Assembly (NCBI RefSeq): GCF_000165425.1
Contig: NW_001799377.1
Location: 261,204 to 325,203, forward strand
DNA length: 64,000 nucleotides
Reading direction: 5' to 3'
From: Paramecium tetraurelia
Lineage: Eukaryota; Ciliophora; Oligohymenophorea; Peniculida; Parameciidae
Shown here: positions 36,492 to 48,279 of the stretch, one piece after another
How the letters are laid out: every line of letters begins with the position of its first letter
How positions within the stretch are numbered: position 1 is the stretch's first letter
The notes under the pieces: model-generated
What the model saw: only the letters and a program-made list of their open reading frames with translations
The model's database searches: none
Told to the model about the DNA's origin: nothing
Position numbers and translations under genes: made by a program

Positions 36492-37835
36492 TCAATCCTC
36501 TAAGTACTTATCTGAGATTTAGGACATTAAATTTTAAAGTTAATTTACCTAAGATGAGTTTATTTACATTTTCTAGTTTATAAATATTAAATACCTAATA
36601 AATTTCTAATGACTTTTGATAATCAAGATATGCTTATTTATATCGGCCTAGTTCTTTATGGCAATCTGCACAATTTTTAAGGGTAATGGCTAAGTTCCCA
36701 TGCATTTTGCCACATAACTATGTATATATTTTAATAGATTCTTCAAAACAATTGACAGCTTCTTCGTATTACTTTCTTTCAAAATAGGATCTTCCAAAGT
36801 TATTTAGAATAATTGCGATGCTTGCATGACTATCACCATACAAGGTTTTTAGGATATCTTAAGATTTTTTGAAATATTATTCGAATACATTTGAATTCAA
36901 ATTCTAAGCCTGAATTTTACCTAATGAATGATAACAATCAGCAATATCCTAAGAAGATTCTCCAATTATTTTGAGATTTATTTCTAAACTTTCAGTAATA
37001 AGTTTTTCAGCAGAAGATAAATCTAGAATAATAAAATAATACTACTTTCTTGAGTATTTTTCATTCGTAGGTAGAGATTGCCCTTCAAATAGATGGATTT
37101 CGCAGTTTTTATATGTTAATAGCCTAAGACTTCTGTCCAAATGGAAATAGCCTCTGTAATTGAATTCATTGCTTCTTCAATTTTCCCTTCATCTGAGAAT
37201 AATTAAGATAATCCATGTAATGAATCAGCCACTTCCTTCAATATAAACAAATAGTACAATTGATTATCTTGTATACAATTCTTCTCGAATTTTGATACTT
37301 TCGAATAACATTTATTCTGCCAAATCATCTTAAAACATAAATCTGTAATAATTTCCCAAAAGTGTTAATGTCATGGCATAAACTCCAGTTTATTTTAGGT
37401 TATGCTTGATTAATAATTAATAAGCATAATCAAGGTATTTGAAGGTTTATTCATAATAACAACAATAAAAGCAGCATCTTCCTTAAATTATTGTAGATTG
37501 TTACCAATTTTAGCATAAGAGTTACATAATCTTAAGATGCTCTCTTTGTCATTCTGAGTTTTGAAAAGTTCTTTTTCTATTTTAATCATATTAATTAAAT
37601 ATTGCATGGCTCGATAGACTTGATTGATATCAATAAAGATTTGTGCATATCTCTCATAAATATTGCTTTAGAGAATCTTATAGATTGTAAATAATACTAA
37701 TTCTGCCTCAGAGGATTCCTCAGGGTTATTTACTTTAGTGTTCAATTCATTTTACAATTTTCCAAGTTTAGTTAAACATTTTTAGAATTATTATTTTCTT
37801 ATAAGCATGTCGATATTCTTAAAATGTTCTTCCAT
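36492..37835 (-). CDS. TPR protein of kinesin-light-chain/NB-ARC-TPR style
   Basis: 417 residues after removal of four introns (23, 22, 23, 22 nt). It contains a series of about 42-residue tetratricopeptide repeats of the kinesin-light-chain type: TGVYAMTLTLLGNYYRFMF, then EVADSLHGLSQLFSDEGK, AKSIYLKGNLYLR, IADCYHSLGKIQAQNLNS, HASIAIILNNFGRSYFERK, HGNLAITLKNCADCHKELG. Such repeats form a solenoid that binds partner peptides. No catalytic domain accompanies it, so the role is as an adaptor. The last intron (22 nt, GTATTTAAT...CTAG) fixes the tail and the stop at 36492-36494, and is the least certain. Confidence 0.82.
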
Positions 37836-37954
37836 CTTTTGTCAAAAATAAATTTTATTAAATTTATTGAATTTATTCTTAAATTATGAACGCAAGTAAA
37901 TTAAACCAACAAAATTTAATAACAAGTATAAAAATTAAATAAACTCAAAGCATT

Positions 37955-39287
37955 TCAGTCACTACTAGAGGAGATAAGTTGATCAATATCATGAGCAAAG
38001 TCTTCTTTTCCATAATTTTCTAAATTACACCAGCTGAAAAGCTTAGAAATAAATTGAGAGATTTCGTAATTATTGATCTCATCAACAAGATGATGAAATC
38101 TTCTACTTTCATAAAAATTATTTAATTCCTAGTTGTTCAATGCTTATTGAGTAATCCTTTAATTAAATTGAAAGACTTACAATTAATAAAAGACGAGACC
38201 ACAATCCAGAATATCTTTTTCTAATGAGAATCCATTGCTGGTAAATAAATTCATCTCGGTGAAATAGTCTTAAGTAGACAAAGTTTTGATTGATTTGATG
38301 TGTCTTAAACTAGTAATGTCATAAGTCTTTTATTGACCAAAATCTATTAAAGTGATTTGGTCCAACATTGAACAATAGAAGATGTTCTCTAATTTGATGT
38401 TTTAATGGCTGAATCCCTCGTTATGTAAGTATGAAACCACTTATAATAAATCCTATGATAGATTTGAATTTATACTTTCATTATTTTTAAAATCTAATTC
38501 TTACTAAGAATATGTTTCTTAATATATTTATCTAGAGAAGATCCTTCTACGAATTCGTATATTATATATTAATGGCTTTATTCGATGTAGTATTCTTTTA
38601 ATTTTGGAATAAATTTATGCTTTAAAAATTGAAGGGCAATTACTTCATTTCGAAATTCCTAAATTAGAATATAAAGTATACTTGTTCAAATTCAGCCCTT
38701 CCTTATTTAAATATTTTACAGGTTACTAACTCTTCGTTATGGATGCTCCTCATGCGAACTATCTATTAAAGTATGATTAAAATATATACAGAACCAAAAT
38801 TTCTTTTTTAAATATATTAGGCAATCTTGTAATGATTATTTATTCCTTCAAAACACACTTTTCCATTCAAGAACTCTTTCAATAGAATTCCAATATTCGG
38901 AGCAAATTTGTAAATAGACTTCTTTTTATTGAGGAACAATTCAAAAGAGATGATTTCTGAATTATCGTTGGTAATCCACGTGATTTTTGGATCAAAGGAA
39001 TTAAGTTAAATCACTAATGTATGTTAATCCTAAATTAAAATATTAAATATACGTTGGACAATTGAAGCTCGTCTTTTAACATAAAAATTTTGTACTTTTG
39101 GTGTGAAAAGAAATTGCTTTTGTAGCAGATCATGTATGTTATTTTATTATAAGATAATAATAATAAATATATCTTGTATCTAATTAACTCCTTTTAAAAA
39201 TCGTTTATTTTCTTTATAATTGAAGTATCGGTTTTTTTGCAAATGAAAGTTTGCCAATCTGATGTCATAGAAATAACAACAATTCAT
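37955..39287 (-). CDS. Protein kinase-like protein, probable pseudokinase (HQN in place of HRD)
   Basis: About 410-428 residues. The N-terminal third is a PH-like segment common in Paramecium kinases (VQNFYVKRRASIVQRIFN, DPKITWITND). The kinase domain follows, with a weak Gly-loop (KRNFGSIVRMRS after a 27-nt intron), VAIK-type Lys in LVTCKIFKQG, hinge YIIYEFVEGSSLDKY, catalytic loop FSHQNIKLENI and LIDFGQQK. The catalytic-loop Asp of HRD is Asn, because the codons read CAT TAA AAC, while Lys and DFG are retained. ATP binding may persist but phosphotransfer should be lost or weak. Introns of 27, 23 and 23 nt are required or likely; a 24-nt in-frame intron near the 3' end is optional. The activation segment is short and lacks a clear APE. 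Confidence 0.8.
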
Positions 39288-39556
39288 GATATTATTATAA
39301 TCAGTTTGTATAAAGGTCTATAACCCAGTTTAAAGACTTAGATAATGGTACTTTGGTCTATCTGTTTCCTGACACAACTTAACATTACTTGAACTAAATG
39401 TTTTAGAGCAAATAATTGGGAATTTTGATTGATAAGAAATATGCAAATTATTGTTATTCAGCACTCAAAGTTGGAGACTAAGCATTTGAGAGTTCATTTT
39501 TGAAATGTTTATGTGGTTAAGAAATATCAATTATTTAAGTATTGAAAAATGATCAC

Positions 39557-40705
39557 TCAATCATTTAAACCACTAATTACTTTACTTAAAACCATTGATG
39601 TCTGCCTTACTTACTTGGATATCAGTTGCATAGGTCCTAGTTTTTATTCGATTTATTCAATTTCATCATGAATTTTGAATCGTTTCATCGGCAGAGTTTG
39701 GACAGATAACTTCTATTCATCTTCACCCATTCCCAATTCAGATTGAATCTTTTGAACTTACTAGGTTTCTTTTGTAATCTTATATTATTATAACTGATTA
39801 CATTTTCACTTATACGATTAATGTATTGGATCTCATTTTATAATAATAGATTCCCTATCATGTCTGTTAAATATGCTAAATCATCATATAATGATAAATC
39901 AAACTTGTCCACTACTTTCTATTCTCCGAATACATATTGAATCTCTCTTACACAACACATTTTACTTATATCTTAAAAGTCAATCAACTCATCCCCATTC
40001 TATTTTAACATCACTTTACGAAGATTCTTTCTCAATCCGATAAGTTACTTAATTACTTAAAATAACTTTCTATCATTATTGATGTAATCCTATAATTAGA
40101 GATGTCAATACTTTTAATTTGCTAAGATTATGATTCAGTTCATAGATCTGTTAACTAAATTTGATATAAGATTAAGATTGTGGATTTTTAATATTAAGAA
40201 ATACAGCAATTGATTTCTTTGAGGTATTTTCCTTGACTCTCTTGAACTTCAAATCTCCATACTGTACAATTTCTGTTTCTGTTTTCACCTTTTTGAATTT
40301 GGTTTGTCTCTGTGTGTTTTTTTATGATCTCAATGTATTAAGATGATCCAAATAATCTTTGATGGTTTTCTCATCAGATGCATTTGATCTGATGGTTGAT
40401 AGAGGTAACTTTGGTCTTTCGTTGGAATTGGCTTTTCTAATAGGAGGTAAACTGAAATCATTATTCTCAATTAGACTGTGTTAAACTGGAAGTATTTTTT
40501 CTTAGAGCGCCCTTTAAGTTGTCAGTGTCTTTTGAGATGACTTTAGAGTACTGTTGTTATTGGATTGAGAGTTTTGAAAAGGGATAGTTTCATTCAACTT
40601 GAATTCAGGCAATATTAGATGATGCTTATATATAAGACTCATAATTATATTAAAATGATTTAAGTATTTCTTTATTATGATTCTCAATAAATCCAATACC
40701 TCCAA
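39557..40705 (-). CDS. Uncharacterised helical, Lys/Ser-rich protein
   Basis: 346-367 residues with two introns (22 and 23 nt). The N-terminal third is disordered and Ser/Asn/Pro-rich (SLPPIRKANSNERPKLPLS). The rest is helical with conserved-looking segments QTKFKKVKTETEIVQYGDLK, GLRKNLRKVMLKQNGDELI and SLYDDLAYLTDMIGNLLLQN, and a coiled-coil tail (IHDEIEQIEQKLGPMQLI). Two in-frame ATGs are possible: 40703-40705 (MEVLDL) or 40640-40642 (MSLIYKHH); the second gives a more ordinary N-terminus. No family recognised. It is transcribed divergently from 40757. Confidence 0.75.
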
Positions 40706-40756
40706 AACATTTAGAAACAGATTTACTTAAAATTTTAGTTATTGAAATGATATATT
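40706..40756. promoter_or_regulatory. Short bidirectional promoter region
   Basis: Only 51 bp (or 114 bp if the inner ATG is used on the left) separate two divergent start codons. Both genes must draw their promoter elements from this gap or from within the neighbouring coding sequence. The sequence is AT-rich with no motif I can name. Confidence 0.5.
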
Positions 40757-41669
40757 ATGATTAATATGATTAATTAGAATAATTCTAAAAGTTTTGTAGC
40801 TGTTAATCGAAGTCAAACAAACAAAACAGTGTAAGAGTTTATTCGATAAGACTTAAAAAAACTTAGACGAAAGAAAAAGAATTTGAATCAACTCTTTTAG
40901 GAAGTTGAAGAAATTGCTTAGATTTCCTTATCAAAGAATTATTCGGAAGACAATCTTGATGAAGATGATTAAGACACAGCCGAATTGATTAACTAGACTT
41001 ATTAATTAAAAAAATAAGAACTAGAATAGAATTCATCATAAAATAGCAGTAGAATTTTGCCAAATGTTTTAAGTAAGCAGAAATCAGACAGGTCATTAAG
41101 AGAATCAAAAGATGTAAGCAAATTAACTAGCATTACAAAAATACACATTACTCAAAACGACGACTCACTTCTAAGTGATAGGAGTATTAAATTAAAAAAG
41201 ACTTCTTACACACAACGTAATATCAAATCAATTAGACTTACTGATTAACAATCTAAAACATAACCAAAAGTAAGGCTTTCAAACAAAAAGTAATAAGTTC
41301 AAACTACTTAAATTGATGAAAAAGATAAGTTACCTTTAATTTGGCAATAATATTATAATATTTAACCAGAAACAGAAAAAGTAGAAGTGAAAAACTCCTT
41401 TTTGAAATTAAATGATCAATTCAAAAAAATGAGAGAACAAGTACTTGAGCCGTTCTTAAAAGATCAAAAACTCAAAGTGAAATTAATGGCACCACTTATT
41501 ATTAGAAAGGATAAACCGTACTTTGTGGCTGAAAATAAAGATAATAGTATTCTAATTTTAATAATAATATCTAGAGAATCTAATTGATAATATGAAAAAC
41601 GAAAATACGAATCTAAACAAAGATGAGTACTTAATTGTTAGTTATGAGCATATCTTAGATTATATATGA
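40757..41669 (+). CDS. Uncharacterised basic, Ser/Lys/Gln-rich protein
   Basis: 294 residues, one 28-nt intron near the 3' end (GTATTCTAAT...ATCTAG). An in-frame TGA precedes the first ATG (40757). Features are an N-terminal coiled coil (DLKKLRRKKKNLNQLFQEVE), an acidic patch (SEDNLDEDDQDTAEL), a long Ser/Lys/Arg-rich disordered middle (SDRSIKLKKTSYTQRNIKS), and a C-terminal folded-looking part (FLKLNDQFKKMREQVLEPFL; KLMAPLIIRKDKPYFV). It ends 9 bp before the 3' end of the convergent TFIIH p34 gene. No family recognised. Confidence 0.78.
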
Positions 41670-41678
41670 ATTATTCAG

Positions 41679-42545
41679 TCATGAAACATTATGAAAATAA
41701 TTATTACACTTTGTGCATTGTTTTGTTGCATGAGATTTCTCACATTGAACTATTATATAATTTTTAAATTACTTGTCAAACAACTTGAACAAGCATAAGC
41801 AATAGGATTTGTGACTTTATTACAACAAGAGCAAAATGATTTATATTACAACTCACTCAATTTGGCCTAATAGAATCCATAAATATCTCCCGGATTGAAG
41901 GATGATAACTAGTTCTATTCATCTATATACCAAAAGTTCCGCTAAAATCTTATTGAAATTTTTATCCTATTTCACTACATGGACAATTCCAGCTGTCAAT
42001 TGCACTCCCAATTTCAATCCTTCATTCCCCAACACATCCTATTTAAGTTCACTTTGAGCCTAGATGTCAATTTGCAATAAATCCAACCGAATTTTCTCTT
42101 TGCTAGCATGAGTGCACAATTTCAAGTATTTATTGTAGGATTCCTACCCTAATTGGAAAAATTGTGAAGTAATGAACGTGATTTTAGAATCCTTACATGT
42201 CTATCGGTCCTTATTAACCCGACACATTATTTAACTTAAGCATTTTATTATTTTTGATTCCCACACATCATCCACTCCCTTCTTCTAAACGATATCATAC
42301 AAAGTCTTCAAGACCTATTGAAATTCAGAATTGTATTCAAAGCCTGAATTCTCCCCACTTCTGTATAGTTAATAGATGTCATAAGTGTCTATCGCGTAGA
42401 TTGTAAATAAATTATGGAAATCAGTACACAACTACAATCCCAAACTAGTCTTAATACACTATAGAATTGCTACGAAATTCTCCTTCAAAGCCTTCAAGAA
42501 CTTAGAGTTTATGTCCAATATTAAATAGAGTTGATGATTTTACAT
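41679..42545 (-). CDS. GTF2H3: TFIIH subunit p34 / Tfb4
   Basis: 273 residues after two introns (22 and 23 nt); human p34 has about 308. p34 is a structural subunit of the TFIIH core used in RNA polymerase II initiation and nucleotide-excision repair. It has a von Willebrand A-like fold followed by a zinc finger that contacts p44. Seen here: an N-terminal LYLILDINSKFLKAL (vWA strand 1 with Asp), a central TFITSQFFQLGQESYNKYLK, then LGVQLTAGIVHVV (the GG-L-type segment of p34). The C-terminal zinc module runs CSCCNKVTNPIAYACSSC (231-248), then C253, C262, C265 and H270, which match the FCH-x-GYVCSVC spacing in p34. The start is the first ATG in the frame. Divergent from a kinase gene only 21 bp away. 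Confidence 0.82.
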
Positions 42546-42566
42546 TAATTAATTAAGATAAATCGA
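42546..42566. promoter_or_regulatory. 21-bp gap between divergent start codons
   Basis: TFIIH p34 (minus) and a kinase (plus) begin only 21 bp apart. Their 5' UTRs must therefore overlap or be almost absent, or the true p34 start is further inside the gene. No recognisable motif. Confidence 0.5.
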
Positions 42567-43470
42567 ATGCAACAAATTCAAGCATTACCTCCCCAGTTTT
42601 TCTAAACCTTAAAAATCTAAACTATCCTGGGTTAAGGCCATGATGCTAAAGTTCTTCTAGCACTAGAAACCAAAGACACCGGAAACCAATATTACGCCTT
42701 GAAGTGCCAAGCCCAAAAAATATAAGACACCGCCATAAACTTATTCGTATTACTTCCAATAACTTGAAGTTACTAAGAATGAAATACAAATTCTCATCCA
42801 CATCAAGCATCCGCATATAATTGAACTATTCGGTTACAGCCAAGATTACACATGTCTGGTCCTTCAATATTGTCCGCATGGCACCTTAATTTAATTGATC
42901 AAATCCTCTCCACTTCCAGTTAGCATTGCATCCTCCCTTCTATACTAAGTAACTCTGGCTCTAAATTACATGCATGAATAAGGATTTACCCATGGGGATC
43001 TTAAATTATCGAATATTCTCATAGACAGTTAATACAACCTTAAATTATGTGATTTTGGTTTTGCAAGGTGGAATGGCAAAATGGCAATTGAAAAATAAAC
43101 TATTGCCGGCAGCGAAGGATACACTGCGCCAGAAGTATGGAAACCAAATCCTAATTATATGAAGACTGACATGTTTTCAGTTGCTGTTATATTTTTCATT
43201 TTAATCACTGGACACCCACCATTCGAATCCAATAATCCAGACAATCATGATCCATGGTGGAATTTAATTAAAAATAATTAATGGGACACTTATTGGAAGG
43301 ATATCAAAACCAACATAGATCAAGAATGCAAAAATTTGTTTGTTTAAATGTTCAGTACCCAACCAGATGAAAGATTAAGCGCAAATCATTTAAACTAATG
43401 GTTTAAATTAAAATAAACTACTCAAGAGAATTTGATTCAAGAAATCAAAAAAAGGTTAGCTGAGATGTGA
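42567..43470 (+). CDS. Serine/threonine protein kinase, compact
   Basis: 290 residues, essentially only a catalytic domain, with one 31-nt intron (GTATTACTTC...ACTAAG). Motifs: Gly-loop LGQGHDAKV (21-29, its third Gly replaced), YYALKCQAQK with Lys46, FNEIQIL with Glu62, HIIELFGY, catalytic loop FTHGDLKLSNI (HGD for HRD, Asp134 kept), LCDFGFARW (Asp152), GSEGYTAPEVWKP (APE 177-179), DMFSVAVIFFILITGHPPF and PDERLSANHLNQWF. Everything needed for catalysis is present. HGD with a short C-terminal tail resembles the CAMK/AMPK-like kinases expanded in Paramecium. No regulatory domain follows. Confidence 0.92.
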
Positions 43471-43906
43471 TATATAATCAATGATCTATTATTTAAATCA
43501 GTTGCCTTTTAAATACTCAAATCAACTATTCTAACTCATTTATTCCTATTATAGTTTATCACTACAATTTCTATTTCTTTTTCTTCAATTTACTCAATTT
43601 TAATACAATCATTTCATTAAGAGAATCTAATACCCATCTATATTTTGGATTACACGCCGTCTAATATTGAAATTAGATGTAATCTAAACTTTTTTGGTTT
43701 TGAAAAATTATATATATAATATATAAAAAATAAATTAAAAGTAAAAAAATTATTCTTCCATATTTTACTATCCATTTTCTTCAAATTTTTATAATTTATT
43801 ATATGAGAATCAAAAATTTTATTCTTAATACTATTATTTTAATAGAATTCAAAGTTTTTACAAATTTGTTAGAATCATATCATTTTTACAAGTAAAATAA
43901 ATATTT
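43471..43906. other. AT-rich intergenic spacer
   Basis: Spacer between convergent genes. It includes T- and A-rich tracts, for example around 43700-43760; no coding frame or RNA gene seen. Confidence 0.5.
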
Positions 43907-46273
43907 TCAACTTAATCTTTTTTCCAAGTCTTTGTAATCTTTAAATCTTAAGGTGGACTGTGTTAATCTTTCAGTTTATTAAATATGTGTTCTATTTCCT
44001 TTTACATAAATACTCTACTAAAAAAAAGTGAGTTTCTAGGGTTGTAATGAAGGCATTGGACTTTATAAGGAACCTTGATTATCCAATGGCTTCGGTTCTG
44101 TTGTTTATTTCCTTCTAGTCGTTGCTCTTGATGTTGGTAAGCATTCATTATTGATTTTATGAAAAAGTCTGAAGATTTTGCTTGACCATTAAATTTTCAA
44201 TTGTTATTCTAATGGTTTCTTCATTATTTCTTATTTAACATAATTTTCGAATAACTGTAATTAAGTTGCAATTCTATTATATTTAATATTTTCATTGAAG
44301 AATTCTTCATCAAAGAGGGCTTTTATCTAAGATATTATTTATGAAATAAAAAAGGAAAATTCTTCAATTGAATCAAGTTTTCTATTGATTTGTTTCTTTA
44401 AAATATGTTGGTCAAATAGCCATTCAATAGATGATTATATTTCATTAAGGTCATATAACAGAATGTGTTATTAAGAATAAGCTTGGATCTACTATTTTAA
44501 TAACTTTCCTTAAATTATTTATGAAATTTACAACATGATTTACTTGCTTTACATATTAAGCTATTCAATGAATGCTTACCTTCTATCAATCATATGCTTT
44601 GATATTATGCAAATATACGTTTCAAATAAAAGATTACTTACAATTTCATTTTAGGCTTAGTGCAAAACTTAATTAATTGTCTTATTGATAGCTGATGCCA
44701 ACTATTAAAATGGATAAAGGAGTATATGTTATTCCGAAAAATTAGTTTTTGATAAGAAGTTTGATAAAGATTACAGTAATATGATACTATTATTTTAGAT
44801 GTATTTTAACATCAACAAAGTTTAACCATAAATCTTAGAGGTAACATCATCGCTTGCTTTGAAAACGTTAACAGATGTTTAGAGTGAGTCAAAATCACTT
44901 GAATTTCTATTGTCATCTAATATTTAATGAATTATATTGTCTAATTAATTTAAATATACACTTGTCATTTAATTTAAATGGTGAATATTTTGATGAAGTC
45001 TTACAAGCTATTCTTAAGTAAAAATGTCAGACAGTATTTTTAGATCTTATTTACATTTTAATTTAAGATCCTTGCTACATATGTCCTCAGTAAGTTAAAT
45101 TTATTTAGTGTTCACAATTTACTCAAATATATTAATACATATTCTAGTCTTGAGTAATTTTATAATCTGTTGTAAATTCTATAAATTAATATGGTCATTA
45201 TAATTCTCGAGCACTTCTTCTATGTTATTAACTAGAAAATTTGTTTAAATGGATATATATATGTTTTCTATTAATTTCATGGTGAAAGAGTCATAAAATG
45301 TTGCAGAAAATTTAGTTTTATATTTTTATAATAATGACAATTATCTTTATGACATTGTATCGTTCCCCCTTTTATCAATGGAAGAAAGATGTTAAGTTAT
45401 TTTACTTTTAATAGATATTTCTTCATTAACTTTATTGTCATTTGATATAGATTAAGCAATTTTTCCAGGCTTTAGCAATGTGAGGGTAGATTGACGGTGA
45501 TTAGGAAGTTTTTTATTAATTGTTAGAGTGGGCTAAACTTCAGTTTTCTACTTTAACATTTACTATTATTAATCCTTTTAGATGAATAATAAACAAAATT
45601 AACGCTTAATTTCTTATTTGTAGGCATCTTTGATGGGATAGTTTAACAATTAAGCAATTTCATTTTTTTCTGCTAATCTTGATTTTACAATATCATGATA
45701 TTTTTATATTTAAGAAAGTTCTTACTAAATCTTTTCTAACAAATGGTAACACTGCAATCTACTCAATTCACTATCAATTGAACTTGCATAGACCTAAACT
45801 TTAAATTTGTTAATTAATTATTGGATGGATTTGTAAGTTACAACAAGTTTATTGCATTATAAAAACATCATTTTCAATTTTCTAGGGTCAATCTGTTCTT
45901 TAATTGTTTCCAAATCTTTGTCATAATTTTAATAATGCTACAATTATTAATAATGCAGCTTTGAGCTGTCTTGATTCTAAATAAAATCTTTAAGTGGTTA
46001 GACAAAAAGTTTTAGGCAAAATAATTCTAGATCGCACTTGTCTATAACTATAAAAGAACCCATTTCTATTAGTTACTCGGATAAAATATGCATTAACACT
46101 TTTTCTAATAATTATGAGAGATTTGATTAAATGAGTTGAGATTAAGAAAAGTTAGTGTAACTTCTTCTATTACAAGTAATAAGTTGATTAGTAAATAGAT
46201 TTTATGGTTTAATACTTTCTTCGTCCAGAAAATTTTGTTATTATTAATCTTAAGTATTGATCTCATTATCCAT
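43907..46273 (-). CDS. Uncharacterised 788-aa helical protein
   Basis: One continuous ciliate-code exon from ATG 46271-46273 to TGA 43907-43909, with no TGA in 788 codons of AT-rich DNA, so it is certainly selected. TAA/TAG Gln codons are very frequent, which hides the gene completely in the standard code. The chain is almost all alpha-helix: VLMHILSEQLIEMGSFIVID, YHDIVKSRLAEKNEIAQLL, FYDSFTMKLIENIYISIQTN, IEWLFDQHILKKQINRKL. There is a Ser/Lys-rich linker around 240-300 and a basic, Pro/Gln-containing tail (TSRATTRRKQTTEPKP). The architecture recalls vesicle-tethering or cytoskeletal scaffold subunits, but I cannot name a family. Confidence 0.82.
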
Positions 46274-46931
46274 CAAATATATTAATAAATTTTATAATTA
46301 TTAAAAAAAACTCATGAAATATGCAACAATTATTTATAAATACACAACAAAATTAAAGAATATCAAATCAGTATTTTTGTTTGCTTTCAAGTACCAAAGT
46401 TTTCATTTTAGATTCTGAGGTTAATGTGTAAATCCATAGTTATTACATTTTCAAAAACAAATATTCAAACTATTAGTTACATTAGAATTGAGAATTTTGA
46501 TTTCCTAGAAATCAAGATATCATATTTCAATATTTTTATGCAAAAATTTAAGAGATATAAATTCATTTGTGGATTTTTTAAATAATGTGTTATATCTATT
46601 GTGATTTATTGAGTCAATAGTTTATTGGTAAATTAAAGGGAGATATTTTCTTTTATTATTGTATTAAATTTAATTTAAACTTTAGTTTATGAATAAGATC
46701 CTCAGAAAGTATAACTAATCAATATGTTTCAGTCAATTATAAAATTTAGGATGATTGATTAATAACTCTATTGATTAGAGATGTAAGAATAGCCAAATAT
46801 ACTATTATCTTATTTCCAAGAGTATCGATCAATGAAGCGATCATATTTATAAAAAATCTATAATTATATCATCCAAAATTTGAGTTAATTATCTTAAAAC
46901 TTTAGAAATAAAATATATTTAATACCCTATT
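46274..46931. other. AT-rich divergent spacer
   Basis: 658 bp between divergent starts (46273 minus, 46932 plus). Long A/T tracts; I see no coding segment or RNA gene. It probably holds both promoters. Confidence 0.5.
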
Positions 46932-47381
46932 ATGAACCCTCTATATATTACTTAAGATGAGCTTCATGAAATGTTCTAATCCCCAAATCATACAAAGCGA
47001 AGCGCAGATTCTGTAGTTACACTCGAACCGTAAACAGTAAAGTTTTAATAAACATTTTCCAACATTCAAACAAATATTGAAACAATAGATCAATTGAAAA
47101 AAGAGATGGCAGCCAAAGATAAACTGATAAATGAATTGAATTCAAGGACTTCTTAATAAATTGAATTACTTCTCTATCAATAGGAAAAACTAATACAAGA
47201 AAATCTCAATCTCAAAAAAGAGCTCAACAATTCAAAAGCTCAACAGAAACACTAATAGCAAAAACTAGAACTATATTTAACTGAAACAAAGACGCTTCAA
47301 CAACTTCGACTGTAAGAGCGAACAAGATATTAAAGGGATATTAGAATTATCGAACAATTCAATTAATCACTTACTAAGTGA
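46932..47381 (+). CDS. Small coiled-coil protein
   Basis: 149 residues, single exon. After a short N-terminal part with YITQDELHEMFQ, the protein is one long coiled coil (IDQLKKEMAAKDKLINELNS; QEKLIQENLNLKKELNNSK; QKLELYLTETKTLQQLRLQE). It ends IIEQFNQSLTK at TGA 47379-47381. Similar short coiled-coil proteins in ciliates are often basal-body or cortical components, but nothing here proves that. Confidence 0.8.
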
Positions 47382-47500
47382 ATAATAACATATTATATTT
47401 ATATTAAAATTAATTTTCGAATTAAATTGAAGAATTTCATAGAAGAATATATAATAATCAAACTTTATTTATGATAATTGAAAAGTGATGAAATGAAAAG

Positions 47501-48103
47501 TCAATTTATTTTTTCGAGTGGAGTGCCCTTGTCTCTATTTCTGAATTGAAAGCTTATGTGTTTTAAAGGAGTTTTCAAAAGAGGGGCTCTAAATTATTTT
47601 TTTAAAGCAGGTTAAGATTATGCTTCTTCTTTAAATTCTTCTTATTTAAGACCAGGCATATATATTAGACAAGGTGTTGTTCTGAGGAGTAACCCTTCAC
47701 TTTTTCTTTTTTAAGAGAAATTATGATTTCCATGATTAATATTTGGCATACTAGATCTAAATGATTGTTTTGAACTAATTTATCTGCTCATATCGACAGA
47801 ACTAAATTTATTTATTATTTACCTTAGAGTCGATCGTTATTAATTGAATAGAAAAGGTTCATTTTATGGTTCCAGTTGCTATAATTCTGTTTAGAATCTT
47901 GCACTTAGTGTCATAGATTATAGGTTTTTACATAATCTCGTATTTAAACTACTGCTTTCATTGGTGCTTGGTCTAACAGAATGTTTTGCACTACTGATCA
48001 ACATAAAATAATTATTAAAATATAAACTATAATAATCCCATACTAATTTAATCGAATTACATCCTCTGATATCCATACATATTGTTAGAGTAAACAAATT
48101 CAT
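47501..48103 (-). CDS. Uncharacterised basic, Ser/Arg/Gln-rich protein
   Basis: Up to 200 residues, single exon. Two in-frame starts are possible: 48101-48103 (MNLFTLTICMDIRGC) or 48002-48004 (MLISSAKHSVRPSTNESSSL). The second gives a 167-residue, fully hydrophilic protein and seems more natural. The body is disordered and rich in Ser, Arg, Lys and Gln (SFRSSMPNINHGNHNFSQKR), and ends with KTPLKHISFQFRNRDKGTPL. No family recognised. Divergent from the oxysterol-binding protein gene 176 bp away. Confidence 0.7.
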
Positions 48104-48279
48104 TTATGATATTTGTATAAATATAAAGACAACAATTGATTATTTATATCTTTTTGGCATCTTGGTTTTGAGCGAAATAAAGTACATAAATATGCTATGG
48201 GCCTCGAAGATTAAATTAGAGTAAGTGATTTAATGAATTTGATCGTTGAAAATGATTTGTTTTTAATTAAATAAATAAA

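Noticed and set aside
42640-42645. ATG-ATG as the start of the kinase at 42567
   Set aside because: That frame meets a TGA within 20 codons; the ATG at 42567 gives a full Gly-loop and joins the rest through a 31-nt intron.
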